A stretch of DNA of 64,000 nucleotides from Bifidobacterium cebidarum (GTDB taxonomy: Bacteria > Actinomycetota > Actinomycetes > Actinomycetales > Bifidobacteriaceae): contig NZ_WBVS01000002.1 of the NCBI RefSeq assembly GCF_009193305.1, forward strand, positions 1 through 64,000, in the 5' to 3' direction. The position numbers were made by a program, and so were the translations under genes. Within the stretch, counting starts at the first letter, position 1; each line of letters begins with the position of its first letter. The notes beneath the pieces were generated by a model. The model searched no databases, was not told the origin of the DNA, and worked only from the letters and a program-made list of their open reading frames with translations. This document shows positions 54,922-63,326 of this stretch, one piece after another.

Positions 54922-54942
54922 TTCGGCGCATGCAGCGCCGAA
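54922..54942 (+). promoter_or_regulatory. hairpin just upstream of the vWA ribosome binding site
   Basis: 8-bp perfect stem TTCGGCGC/GCGCCGAA with loop ATGCA, ending a few bases before AAAGGAAAGG of the vWA gene. It may attenuate or protect the downstream mRNA. Confidence 0.45.
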
Positions 54943-54961
54943 ATAAAGGAAAGGATGCATC

Positions 54962-55639
54962 ATGACGATGACGAACAACACCAATGACGAACGTACGGAA
55001 CTCGTGTTTATTGTGGACCGCAGCGGATCGATGTCCGGCTTGGAATCCGATACGATTGGCGGATTCAACAGCATGCTCGCCAAGCAGCGTGCAATTCCCG
55101 GTGATTGCGCGGTGACGACTGTACTCTTCGACCATCGCATCACAACATTGCACGATCATATTGATTTGCGTGCAGTCAAAGATCTCACACAGGATGACTA
55201 TTGGGCTCGCGGCAGCACTGCGTTGCTGGATGCCATCGGCTCGACCATTGATCGCGTGGTTTCCCGGCAACGTCATACCGCAGCGCCCTACCGCGCAAGC
55301 CATGTGCTGTTCGTGATCATCACCGATGGATATGAGAACGCAAGCCGCCGGTATTCGTTGAGCAAGGTGCGTACGATGATCGCGCATGAACGTGAGCAAT
55401 ATCATTGGGAGTTCGTGTTCCTCGGTGCCAATATCGACGCGGTGCAGACAGCGGATGATTTCGGCATTGACCCCTCATGCGCGGCTAATTTCCACGCGGA
55501 CAGTCGAGGCATGGAGGCGTCGTTTGCGGCTGTGTCGTGTGCGGCGGCAGCTGTCCGCAGAGCTGCTGATCTTGAGGATACTGCTGCTGAGGTGTTTGGC
55601 AATGTTCGCAAGGATTACAGCTCTCGCAGGCCGCGGTAG
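54962..55639 (+). CDS. von Willebrand factor A domain protein
   Basis: 225 aa, a single soluble vWA domain with an intact metal-ion-dependent adhesion site: DRSGS (Asp19, Ser21, Ser23), Thr in RGSTALLDAIG and Asp in VIITDGYENAS. No signal peptide or membrane segment, so cytoplasmic. vWA domains of this TerY-like type are usually partners in metal-dependent protein complexes. It probably forms a unit with the macro-domain gene upstream (same strand, 126 bases). AAAGGAAAGG precedes ATG 54962. Confidence 0.87.
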   Translation: MTMTNNTNDERTELVFIVDRSGSMSGLESDTIGGFNSMLAKQRAIPGDCAVTTVLFDHRITTLHDHIDLRAVKDLTQDDYWARGSTALLDAIGSTIDRVVSRQRHTAAPYRASHVLFVIITDGYENASRRYSLSKVRTMIAHEREQYHWEFVFLGANIDAVQTADDFGIDPSCAANFHADSRGMEASFAAVSCAAAAVRRAADLEDTAAEVFGNVRKDYSSRRPR

Positions 55640-55830
55640 TGGGAGCGGAGTATGAAACGTGGTACGAAACTGCGCGATGGGTGAATATGCGGAAACGTAC
55701 CATCTATGGTGCGGAACGCACATTCCGCGGCGACGGTGATAAGCCATTTTGCTTGGCACAATACGGAGTATTGCATAGTTTCGTGGTGTTGTGCCGCGTC
55801 GCGTTGGTACAACACCACGAAACAGACAAG

Positions 55831-55856
55831 AATGCGCTGACGTCCCACGAATGAGA
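55831..55856 (+). repeat. 26-bp direct repeat, right copy
   Basis: Identical to 53656-53681. Here the word is part of a complete hairpin (55832-55867), whereas the left copy has only the left arm and loop. Confidence 0.85.
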
Positions 55857-55867
55857 CGTCAGCGCAT
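55832..55867. terminator. 13-bp perfect hairpin between convergent genes
   Basis: Arms 55832-55844 and 55855-55867, loop of ten. It is placed to end transcription of the vWA gene and/or the opposing membrane-protein gene. Confidence 0.6.
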
Positions 55868-55948
55868 GTGTCATGTAGCATTTATGCTGCATTTACGCAG
55901 TGGTTGCGCAGTAGCTACGCGGCAATGCCGAGCGATCCATAAGGAACC

Positions 55949-56923
55949 TCACGCAGCGCGGGCGATGGCCTGCTGGAAGTCCTTGGTGCCCTTGAACACT
56001 TCCTGCATCCACGGGTTGACGCCCTGCTTCTTGGCACGGATGAGGATGTAGCCCAGAGCAAGCACGTTGGCCACAAGTGCGATCAGCGAAACCACAAGGT
56101 TCACGTTCGGGTTGTTCACGGACTGGGTGGAGAACACGGAGTAATCCTGGAACATCGGGAACACCTGGGCGAACATGCACCAGATCGCCAGCGTGAAGGC
56201 GCGGTTCTGGATCCAGCCGCCCTTGTTCCAGAAGAAGTTCGCCACGGTCGGGGCCAGCAGCAGTGCGAGGCCGCAGTACCAGGAGTGGGTGGGCAGGCAG
56301 TTGTAGGTGTAGCAGAAGTTCCACAGATCGTAGGCCACGATGAACACCCAGGTCATGTCCGGCCAGAGCATATCGTCCTTCTTCTTGGAGGCGTAGATGC
56401 CGAACCAGCCGGTCATGCAGAAGATGTTGAGGATGCCGGCCAGACCGTTGAACACATTGTGCCAGCCGCCGTACAGGGTCACGCCTTCGGTGGAGATCCA
56501 GGTGCCGCCCCAGCCGCGGATGGCGGACTCAAAGTCGGAGACCACGGCGATCAGGATGTTGATAGCCACGATGACGAACGGGAAGCACTTGAACCAGTGG
56601 GACTTGCCGATGGATCCCCACTTGTACTTGAGAGCCATGAAGCCGATGCAGCCGATGGTGGCCGCGTATAGCTTGGCATAGTGGAACCACGACGTCATAT
56701 GCACGTAGGTGGGGTTGTTCAGGGCCCATTCGGCACCCATGGCGGCGGCCGTGTAGATGGTGATGAAGTAGACGGTCAGGATTGCGGGGATGACCAGGAA
56801 CGCCACCACGCCACCGGTTTTGGTGCGGCGGGCGAGCTCATTGGCGCCAATAAGGCAGCAGAAGACGAGAATCCATCCGATCCATTGGTAGACGGCATTG
56901 TCGCCGTAGACCTGAAACAGCAT
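55949..56923 (-). CDS. polytopic membrane protein, DUF5692-like
   Basis: 324 aa with about eight to nine hydrophobic segments and many aromatic residues (WGGTWISTEGVTLYGGWHNV; PTHSWYCGLALLLAPTVANF). I believe it matches DUF5692, known from Bifidobacterium and other gut bacteria; no function is known and no transporter signature is seen. AAAGGA precedes ATG 56923. It is monocistronic. Confidence 0.7.
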   Translation of the reverse strand: MLFQVYGDNAVYQWIGWILVFCCLIGANELARRTKTGGVVAFLVIPAILTVYFITIYTAAAMGAEWALNNPTYVHMTSWFHYAKLYAATIGCIGFMALKYKWGSIGKSHWFKCFPFVIVAINILIAVVSDFESAIRGWGGTWISTEGVTLYGGWHNVFNGLAGILNIFCMTGWFGIYASKKKDDMLWPDMTWVFIVAYDLWNFCYTYNCLPTHSWYCGLALLLAPTVANFFWNKGGWIQNRAFTLAIWCMFAQVFPMFQDYSVFSTQSVNNPNVNLVVSLIALVANVLALGYILIRAKKQGVNPWMQEVFKGTKDFQQAIARAA

Positions 56924-57087
56924 AACGGTCCTTTCCGAGTGTCCTAGTTGCTGTGCCCTGCGTTCGTCATCCCTCGTTGGATGCCGGGCCGGGCTATTGG
57001 CGCTTGGCTCGAGGTGCTGTGATGCCGCAATCGTTGCGGAACACGCATTGTTGACGAAGCGTCAATTTCTCTCGCAGCATATTGTAA

Positions 57088-57118
57088 ACCCTCTTTTGAC
57101 GCTATGTCAAAAGAGGGT
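57088..57118. terminator. hairpin 13 bp, downstream of acyltransferase gene
   Basis: Perfect stem 57088-57100/57106-57118, loop GCTAT, between the acyltransferase stop and the DUF5692-like start. It is the second of two tandem hairpins. Confidence 0.6.
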
Positions 57119-57133
57119 GTTGGGAGAAGATGA

Positions 57134-57166
57134 AAACCCTTGGAATTGTTGTAATTCCAAGGGTTT
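57134..57166 (-). terminator. terminator of the acyltransferase gene
   Basis: 14-bp perfect stem 57134-57147/57153-57166, followed on the minus strand by TTTTC. Nearly the same sequence (AAACCCTTGGAAT arm) forms the terminator at 59304-59336 on the other side of the acyltransferase gene. Confidence 0.8.
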
Positions 57167-57186
57167 GATGTGTGTTTGTCGTTCAA

Positions 57187-59199
57187 TCACTGACCGCACA
57201 GAGCCTGAATAATCATGTGCGAATAGGCCTCACGCCCTAATCCCGCGCCGATGGTCAGGTGCACGCCGTCATCGTAGAAATATTCGCTGTGCCCCTCGCT
57301 CAGCCCGTACCAATCCATAATGCCGACGTTCTTATGCCGCGCCGCCACCGCGCGCATGGCTGCATTCACCGCATCCTGATTCATCGCAGGATTGCGCACG
57401 GTGATGAAATACAATGGCTTGCCCTTGACCGCACCCACTGCATCCTCAAACGACTGCTCAGGATTTGCTCCGGCGCTGTTGGTGCCCAGCGCCGCAATCA
57501 CCACACGCTTATTGTCGCCCGCGGCGAGATGCTGCTGATATGTGCTCGGGAAAGCGGTCAGACTACGGCCGATCTCATTGTCCTGCACTGCATTCGGCAT
57601 GGTATTCACCAGTACGCGCTGTGCGCCCATCTCTACAGAATCGCTGATAATCAGTGGATCGGCACTGCAGACGCCGGTGGATGCGTCATAGGTCCAGCCG
57701 GAAGTATCCAGATTATTCGGTACCTTTTCCGCCACAGGTACCAATGTGCCGGCATTTGAGGTTTGTTGATTAGCTTGCTGCGCTGGTTTATCCGCAGGCT
57801 TCGGAGCCGAGTGATTCTGCGCCGGCGTTGCCTCGACTTTGGCGGTAGCCGGCCGCAGCTGCGCGGAACGAGCTTGTGCGATGGCACCCCAGTCAAGTGG
57901 CAGTACGCACAGCAGCACAGTGCCAAGCGTGCATAGCACGATAATGATGCGCCGGCATACCTGTACAAAGCGCAGGGCAATTGCTCGCACATCGTGCTTG
58001 GCCCGGGCTTTGATCCGCGTCGACGAGGCACCCAATCGAATTGTGCGCTCAATCAACTGATAGAACATTTCAGTGGCTGCCCACAGCATCAATGCCTGCA
58101 CAATCCATTCCCACCACGCCAGTTTGGTGGTACGCGTGGCCGGATTCATCATTTCCAGCATCGGATAGTGCACCAAATATAGCGAGAACGAACGTGAACC
58201 GATGTATCTGAGCGGGCAAACGGACAGAGCACGCCCCACTCTATTGCCGGGCACAATAGCCGCCGCAAGCAGCAGTGTTGTGAGCAATGCCACGACGAGG
58301 TAGCCGCCAAAATAGAGCACAGTCCAGCTTGATTGAGCGACGATGAAAGCAACGATGAGCAGTGTCAGGGGCATAAGCGCCAGTGCGTCGCCGAAGTCGA
58401 GATGATGAGGCTGGATTCTGTGACTATCCGAGTTGCTGCCTTTTGGTGATTGCCGGTGATCGGTGATGAGCATCGCCAGCAGCGCGCCGGTCAGCAGCTC
58501 TGCGGCACGCGTGTCTAAGCCATAGTAGGAACGACTGCCGGTGGCGTTCGGGTTGAAGAGGAGCGCCATGGCGATAGTGGATGCCAGTGTCAGTATGGCG
58601 ACGATATTGATGCGTATGCCGCGCGGTAGCTTGGCTCGGTAGAGCGCGAACATCACCAGCGGCCACAGCAGATAGAACTGCATCAGGACGCCAAGAAACC
58701 ACAGATGAGTCAGCGGCGACGGCAGTCCGGCTGCGGCGAAATAGGACACATGGCGGAAGATATTCACCCAGTTGCCGACGAACAACAGCGATGGCAGGGC
58801 ATCGGATTGTGCTTTGGGCAGCAGGCCTGGCGCGGTGAGGTAGGCTCCTAACGTGGTAAGTGCGATGACCACGACCACTGGAGGCACAAGTCGCTTGAGG
58901 CGCTTGGCCGCATATGTGCCGTACGAGAAGGTGCCGGTGTGGTTGATTTCCGTCGCGACACTGCGAGTGATGAGAAAACCGCTGATGACGAAAAAGATGG
59001 TGACGCCGAGGAATCCGCCGCGCAGCAGCGAGGGGCGGGCGTGATAGGAGACGACGCCGAGGATGGCTAGGGCGCGCAGGCCGTCGATGGCGGTGAAATG
59101 GGTACTGGTTGGCTTGGGATTGTTCTGGGAATGATGCTGTGACGATGATGCGATGCGCGCCGAGCGAGGACTCGTCATTGATGAACCACTTTTCTGCAA
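57187..59199 (-). CDS. membrane acyltransferase 3 with C-terminal SGNH-like domain (OafA type)
   Basis: 670 aa. About 10-11 membrane segments (about 40-400) of the acyltransferase-3 family with AIDGLRALAILGVVSYHA and GGFLGVTIFFVISGFLITRS; then an Ala/Pro/Gln-rich linker (about 455-500) and a C-terminal SGNH-hydrolase-like domain outside the membrane (about 505-670; ALGTNSAG and DDGVHLT). Such two-domain proteins O-acetylate cell-wall or surface polysaccharide. The canonical GDS block is weak (LIISDSVEMGA). The start is uncertain: TTG 59199 after GAAGAGAG, or ATG 59178. Confidence 0.88.
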   Translation of the reverse strand: MQKSGSSMTSPRSARIASSSQHHSQNNPKPTSTHFTAIDGLRALAILGVVSYHARPSLLRGGFLGVTIFFVISGFLITRSVATEINHTGTFSYGTYAAKRLKRLVPPVVVVIALTTLGAYLTAPGLLPKAQSDALPSLLFVGNWVNIFRHVSYFAAAGLPSPLTHLWFLGVLMQFYLLWPLVMFALYRAKLPRGIRINIVAILTLASTIAMALLFNPNATGSRSYYGLDTRAAELLTGALLAMLITDHRQSPKGSNSDSHRIQPHHLDFGDALALMPLTLLIVAFIVAQSSWTVLYFGGYLVVALLTTLLLAAAIVPGNRVGRALSVCPLRYIGSRSFSLYLVHYPMLEMMNPATRTTKLAWWEWIVQALMLWAATEMFYQLIERTIRLGASSTRIKARAKHDVRAIALRFVQVCRRIIIVLCTLGTVLLCVLPLDWGAIAQARSAQLRPATAKVEATPAQNHSAPKPADKPAQQANQQTSNAGTLVPVAEKVPNNLDTSGWTYDASTGVCSADPLIISDSVEMGAQRVLVNTMPNAVQDNEIGRSLTAFPSTYQQHLAAGDNKRVVIAALGTNSAGANPEQSFEDAVGAVKGKPLYFITVRNPAMNQDAVNAAMRAVAARHKNVGIMDWYGLSEGHSEYFYDDGVHLTIGAGLGREAYSHMIIQALCGQ

Positions 59200-59303
59200 A
59201 CTACATTCTCTCTTCGAGGATTATTCTATGTTGCATTGGGAGCGGCGCAGTCGCGTGCCGCTTGTGCATCCCATATGCACTGTTGGTTGGAGAGAGAACG
59301 CAA

Positions 59304-59336
59304 AAACCCTTGGAATCGGCTTGATTCCAAGGGTTT
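59304..59336 (-). terminator. terminator of the tRNA-Ile/tRNA-Ala unit
   Basis: 14-bp perfect stem 59304-59317/59323-59336; on the minus strand it is followed by TTTTTG. It begins six bases after the tRNA-Ala 3' end. Confidence 0.9.
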
Positions 59337-59341
59337 GATGG

Positions 59342-59414
59342 TGGAGCTAGCCGGGTTCGAACCGGCGACCCTCTGCTTGCAAAGCAGATGCGCTACCAGC
59401 TGCGCTATAGCCCC
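59342..59414 (-). tRNA. tRNA-Ala (anticodon TGC)
   Basis: Minus strand: acceptor GGGGCTA pairs with TAGCTCC; anticodon stem-loop CTGCTTTGCAAGCAG gives TGC; T arm GCCGGTTCGAACCCGGC. CCA is not encoded. Confidence 0.95.
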
Positions 59415-59457
59415 GTGTTGAAAAAAAGAGCGGCACGCTGGCCGCTTTATTTTTCCG

Positions 59458-59531
59458 TGGGCCCGGGAGGACTTGAACCTCCGACCTCATCCTTATCAGG
59501 GATGCGCTCTAACCAGCTGAGCTACGGGCCC
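59458..59531 (-). tRNA. tRNA-Ile (anticodon GAT)
   Basis: Minus strand: acceptor GGGCCCG pairs with CGGGCCC; anticodon loop CTGATAA gives GAT; T loop GTTCAAGTC. It is co-transcribed with tRNA-Ala, 43 bases apart, here outside an rRNA operon. CCA not encoded. Confidence 0.95.
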
Positions 59532-59563
59532 GATCCGCACGCTTCAAAAGCGCACAAGTGATT

Positions 59564-59591
59564 ACAATACCACTGAATGCAATAGTGTCAA
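59564..59591 (-). promoter_or_regulatory. promoter of the tRNA-Ile/tRNA-Ala unit
   Basis: Minus strand TTGACA (59591-59586), 16-base spacer, TATTGT (59569-59564), 33 bases before the tRNA-Ile 5' end. A near-consensus vegetative promoter. Confidence 0.85.
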
Positions 59592-59679
59592 CGCAGACAC
59601 TCGCTTCGGCGTGTCGTATTGCTGTGCGGTGGATTGGGAATAATGGAAGAAAGCGACGGAGCGAAAAGGAGCGTGTGCC

Positions 59680-61710
59680 ATGCATTACTGCGTTGAGGGG
59701 CAAACAAAGGAATTCGAGCTGATTCCAGAGCCTCGCACGATTGACATCAGCCTCAATGCCGCAGTCATATTGCCATATATGGGTCGCATTGTGGAAAACG
59801 CTGGCGATGCTGACATCGCCAATGTGTGGGCTGGCCAGGTCGCTGACGATATCGAGTCAGCCACCGGTCTGCGCTGGGACGTAGCAAAAGGCGAGCGTTG
59901 GCAGTCGTTCATCACACTCGCCATCGCCTCCGATGATGCTCTGGGGCCGGATGAATATCGCCTGACCATCGCTCACGATGGCATCACTGTTATTGGTGGC
60001 GATGCCGCCGGCCTGCGCGACGGCATCCAGACATTGCGCCAGATCATCCGCCAATGCGCTCCAGCACTGCCCGCGCTCACCATCGAAGACAAACCCGCAT
60101 ACCAAACCCGCGGCTACTATCTTGATGTGACGCGCGGCCGTGTGCCCACCCTTGATTGGCTCAAGCGCTGGGCCGACAAGCTGTGCCTGTACAAATACAA
60201 TCAGCTCCAGCTCTATGTTGAGCACACATTCGCCTTCGACGATATGAGCGAAACCTGGCGTGGCGCCAGCCCGCTCAAGCCGGCCGACATCATTGCTTTT
60301 GACGCATACTGTGCGGCGCGCGGCATTGAGCTCGTGCCATCGGTGTCTACCTTCGGGCATCTGTACATGGCATTGCGCACGCATGAACTGCGCCATCTCG
60401 GCGAATTCCCCGAACAGGCCGATCGCCCATACAGTCTGATCGAGCGCATGGAGCATCACACGCTCAACATCACCGAATCAGACGCTTTTGCGCTGTCCTG
60501 CACGCTGATTGATGGCTATCTGCAGCTGTTCCGCAGTCGCAAATTCAACATCTGCGGCGACGAAACCTTCGACCTTGGCAAAGGTCGCTCCAAACCGGAG
60601 GCTGATAGGCGCGGAGTCGCAGCCATGTATGCCGACTATGTGTCGCGGCTGTGCGTGCATTTGTCTGAGCAAGGTCGCGAACCGATGTTCTGGGGTGATA
60701 TTGCGGTGGAAATGCCGGAAATCCTTGAACGTCTGCCACAGGACGTGACGCTGCTCAATTGGCTGTATGCGCCGGACATTACTGACGAGAAAGTGCGGCT
60801 CGTGGCCCAATCCGGCGCCGCGCAATACGTATGCCCGGCGGTGTGGTGCTGGAATGCGCTATTGCCGCGGCTGGACTGGGCTTGGCGGAACATCTCGCAC
60901 CTTGCCCAATACGGCCAGCACTATGGAGCTATGGGATTCCTGGTGACCGATTGGGGCGACTTTGGGCACGTCAACGATCCGCGCATGGCGATTCCCGGCA
61001 TGATTTATGGCTCGCAGTGCGCATGGGATCCGCAGTGGGCGGCGAATGCCACGCATGCTGAGCTCGACCGTCGTATTTCAATGGTCGAGTATGGCGACGC
61101 TACCGGCAGGTTTGTTGCCGCGCTACGTGACGCCAGCCATCAGGTGACGTTCAGCTGGTTCAATATCGTTCGCTATCTGGAGCTTGAGTATGGCGATGGC
61201 TCACTGAACGAGGATGTGTGTGACTCGATTCGAGCCAATGACGATGGTGGTGCCCAGGGCTCTCAGTATGCCGAGCTCATCCACGGCAGCACCACGGTGC
61301 GTGAGGCGCGCGCGCATCTGCTCGCTTGGCTGAAGCCCGACATACTGCGCTGGCGTGAGGCCAATGCGGCGTTGCATGCGGCCGAGGCTCGTCTGGGCGC
61401 GATGGGTGCACGGTCGGCGGCGTACGATGCCGGCGCTACGCGAGGCGAGACATTGCAACCGGTGCTGATTGCCGTGGAAGGGCAGCGGTTGTTCAATGAG
61501 CTGGGCGTGTGCCTGGCGTTGCGTGAAGGCGTTGTCGCCGAGACTGAGGTCGCCGGTGCGTTGCCGGACAAGTTCCCGCAGCAGGTTGCCCGAGGCATTG
61601 AGCAGTGGTTCGAAACCTATGCGGCAGTGTGGCGTACGGTCAGTGCCGAGGCGGAACTGCGGCGTATTGCCGAGGTGATTTGGCGGTGTGCCGATCTGCT
61701 GCGTAGGTAG
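59680..61710 (+). CDS. beta-N-acetylhexosaminidase, GH20
   Basis: 676 aa, no signal peptide, so intracellular. GH20b-type N-terminal domain (about 10-140), TIM barrel from TRGYYLDVTRGRVPTLDWLK, with the catalytic pair Asp294-Glu295 in ICGDETFDLGKGRSK (substrate-assisted mechanism), then a long alpha-helical C-terminal region (about 480-676). It would release terminal GlcNAc/GalNAc, for example from imported host glycans. AAGGAG precedes ATG 59680. Confidence 0.92.
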   Translation: MHYCVEGQTKEFELIPEPRTIDISLNAAVILPYMGRIVENAGDADIANVWAGQVADDIESATGLRWDVAKGERWQSFITLAIASDDALGPDEYRLTIAHDGITVIGGDAAGLRDGIQTLRQIIRQCAPALPALTIEDKPAYQTRGYYLDVTRGRVPTLDWLKRWADKLCLYKYNQLQLYVEHTFAFDDMSETWRGASPLKPADIIAFDAYCAARGIELVPSVSTFGHLYMALRTHELRHLGEFPEQADRPYSLIERMEHHTLNITESDAFALSCTLIDGYLQLFRSRKFNICGDETFDLGKGRSKPEADRRGVAAMYADYVSRLCVHLSEQGREPMFWGDIAVEMPEILERLPQDVTLLNWLYAPDITDEKVRLVAQSGAAQYVCPAVWCWNALLPRLDWAWRNISHLAQYGQHYGAMGFLVTDWGDFGHVNDPRMAIPGMIYGSQCAWDPQWAANATHAELDRRISMVEYGDATGRFVAALRDASHQVTFSWFNIVRYLELEYGDGSLNEDVCDSIRANDDGGAQGSQYAELIHGSTTVREARAHLLAWLKPDILRWREANAALHAAEARLGAMGARSAAYDAGATRGETLQPVLIAVEGQRLFNELGVCLALREGVVAETEVAGALPDKFPQQVARGIEQWFETYAAVWRTVSAEAELRRIAEVIWRCADLLRR

Positions 61711-61755
61711 TAGGTTGCTGATTGCTTGCGCCGGCTGTCGGTTCTGTGCGTGACA

Positions 61756-62400
61756 ATGGCGCACATGCCGTATCGTCCATCATCTCGATCTCGTGCCGGT
61801 TCCCGCGTCGCAGCTGGTGCCAGCAGCCTCAATGTTGACGGATTGTCGATTACCGTGGTGCGCAAACCGATCAAAAACATGTATCTGCGCATCAAGCCGC
61901 CGAGCGGGGATGTGGTGGTATCGGCGCCGAATCGCATGAGCGAGCGGACCATTGTTGATTTTGTGCGCGGGCGGCGTGCTTGGATCGATGGTAACGTGCG
62001 CAAGATGCAGCGTGCGCGTGAACGGTCGCTGGTGGCGGAGCCGGAGCATACGGGATTCGTATGGACCGATGAATTGCGCCAGCAAGCCGCAGCCAATATC
62101 AATGCGCAGCTGCCGGCGTTATTGGCGCATTGGGGGGCGGTGGTCGGCCGCACTCCCACGCATATCACGCTGCGGTTGATGACCACGCGTTGGGGCTCAT
62201 GCACGCCGAAAACTGGGCGGATTCGCTTGAATCTGCAATTAGGGCTGATGGAGCCGCGATTCCTGGAGTATGTGCTGGTGCACGAAATGACGCATTTGTG
62301 GGAGCGCGGCCACGGCGCGGGATTCCAGCGACGCATCGGCTCCTATCTGCCGAACTGGCGCGAATTGCGCCGCGACCTCAATCGCCGCGTTGTGTTGTAG
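61756..62400 (+). CDS. YgjP-like zinc metallopeptidase (M48/DUF45)
   Basis: 214 aa. YgjP/WLM-type domain with RWGSCTPKTGRIRLNLQL and zinc motif HEMTHLWERGHGAGF (HExxH, third His downstream). Cytoplasmic, biological substrate unknown. The start is unsure: ATG 61756, ATG 61765, or TTG 61726; none has a good ribosome binding site. It follows the GH20 gene by 45 bases on the same strand. Confidence 0.82.
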   Translation: MAHMPYRPSSRSRAGSRVAAGASSLNVDGLSITVVRKPIKNMYLRIKPPSGDVVVSAPNRMSERTIVDFVRGRRAWIDGNVRKMQRARERSLVAEPEHTGFVWTDELRQQAAANINAQLPALLAHWGAVVGRTPTHITLRLMTTRWGSCTPKTGRIRLNLQLGLMEPRFLEYVLVHEMTHLWERGHGAGFQRRIGSYLPNWRELRRDLNRRVVL

Positions 62401-62418
62401 CGCCATAGCGCGCTGCGA

Positions 62419-63156
62419 TTATTGATTGCCGGCGATATGGCTGATGGCTTGGTCGGATTCGTCGACGATCTGCCGCATCGTGGCTTCGGCCGCTGCGCCA
62501 TCACCCTTGCGAATCAAGGCGGCGACTTCGGTGTGCCAGCTCAGCGCCGTCTGATCGGCCACTTTGGGCATCAATTCGTGTTGCGTACGGCCGGTGAGCG
62601 TGGAGGCGATCACATCGCCGAGCGCTGCGAACATCAGATTCCCGGATGCTTCCAGCAGCGTGCGGTGGAAGAGAATATCGGCCTCCAAATATTCGGATTC
62701 GTCGGCATGGTCGGAATGCGCCACCATCTCGATGGCCGCGCGGGTCAGCGTGGCCCAATGCTCCGCAGTGGCGTGCGTGGCGGCAAGCCTAGCGGCCACG
62801 GGCTCCACGGCGGCGCGAAGCTGCGAAAGCTCATGCAGCGCGGAAATGCGATGTGGGCCGCGCAGTCGCCACTGAATCACCTGCGGATCCAGAATGTTCC
62901 ACTGCTCGATGGGATTCGCGGTGGCGCCGGCCTTGCGCTTGACGCTGACCAATCCCATCGATTCCAATACGCGTGTGACTTCGCGCGTCACCGTGCGCGA
63001 GGGTGCGGCATCGCCATCCATATTCGGTTCGGGCAACCGCTCCCCTGTGGCCACTTCCCCGCTGACCACGGCCATGCCCCATTCGTCCAAGAGGCGATCG
63101 TGCAGGGACAGTTCGGTGGTGCCGGCATCAATCATCGGAGAAGTCACAGAAGTCAT
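62419..63156 (-). CDS. GntR-family (FadR subfamily) regulator of gluconate uptake
   Basis: 245 aa. Winged-helix GntR domain (about 15-80; GEVATGERLPEPNM and SRTVTREVTRVLESMGLVSV) and an all-helical FCD effector domain (about 100-235; LRAAVEPVAARLAA, EADILFHRTLLEASGN, SWHTEVAALIRKGD) with metal-binding His/Asp positions. ATG 63156 has no ribosome binding site, but a -10-like CATACT lies just upstream, so a leaderless mRNA is possible. It is divergent from gntP, its probable target. Confidence 0.88.
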   Translation of the reverse strand: MTSVTSPMIDAGTTELSLHDRLLDEWGMAVVSGEVATGERLPEPNMDGDAAPSRTVTREVTRVLESMGLVSVKRKAGATANPIEQWNILDPQVIQWRLRGPHRISALHELSQLRAAVEPVAARLAATHATAEHWATLTRAAIEMVAHSDHADESEYLEADILFHRTLLEASGNLMFAALGDVIASTLTGRTQHELMPKVADQTALSWHTEVAALIRKGDGAAAEATMRQIVDESDQAISHIAGNQ

Positions 63157-63221
63157 AAGACAAGTATGGCACGACGGGTTGGTTATGGCATACATATTCA
63201 ACACGCCGGTGGGAAAAAGTA

Positions 63222-63274
63222 TTGCGTATTCCATAACCGACCGTTATATTAGATAACAACATACGAAATGTATG
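63222..63274 (+). promoter_or_regulatory. gntP promoter with overlapping operators
   Basis: TTGCGT (63222-63227), 17-base spacer, TATATT (63245-63250). Perfect palindrome GTTAT-ATTAG-ATAAC (63243-63257) overlaps the -10, and CATAC-GAAAT-GTATG (63260-63274) covers the expected start. Both suit repression by a dimeric GntR/FadR regulator. Confidence 0.75.
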
Positions 63275-63326
63275 CGGTGACAATGAAACGTCATTCAAAT
63301 ACAACTACTCAAAGAAGAGATGGATT

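Larger units (their letters stand above)
55640..55948. other. intergenic region between vWA and DUF5692-like genes
   Basis: 309 bases without a gene. It holds a 15-bp perfect inverted repeat (55778-55792/55809-55823), the right 26-bp direct repeat, and a 13-bp hairpin. Short frames here read through these repeats and are not credible genes. Confidence 0.5.

Noticed and set aside
53656-55856. Insertion sequence around the macro/vWA pair
   Set aside because: No transposase or integrase and the 26-bp repeats are direct, not terminal inverted repeats.
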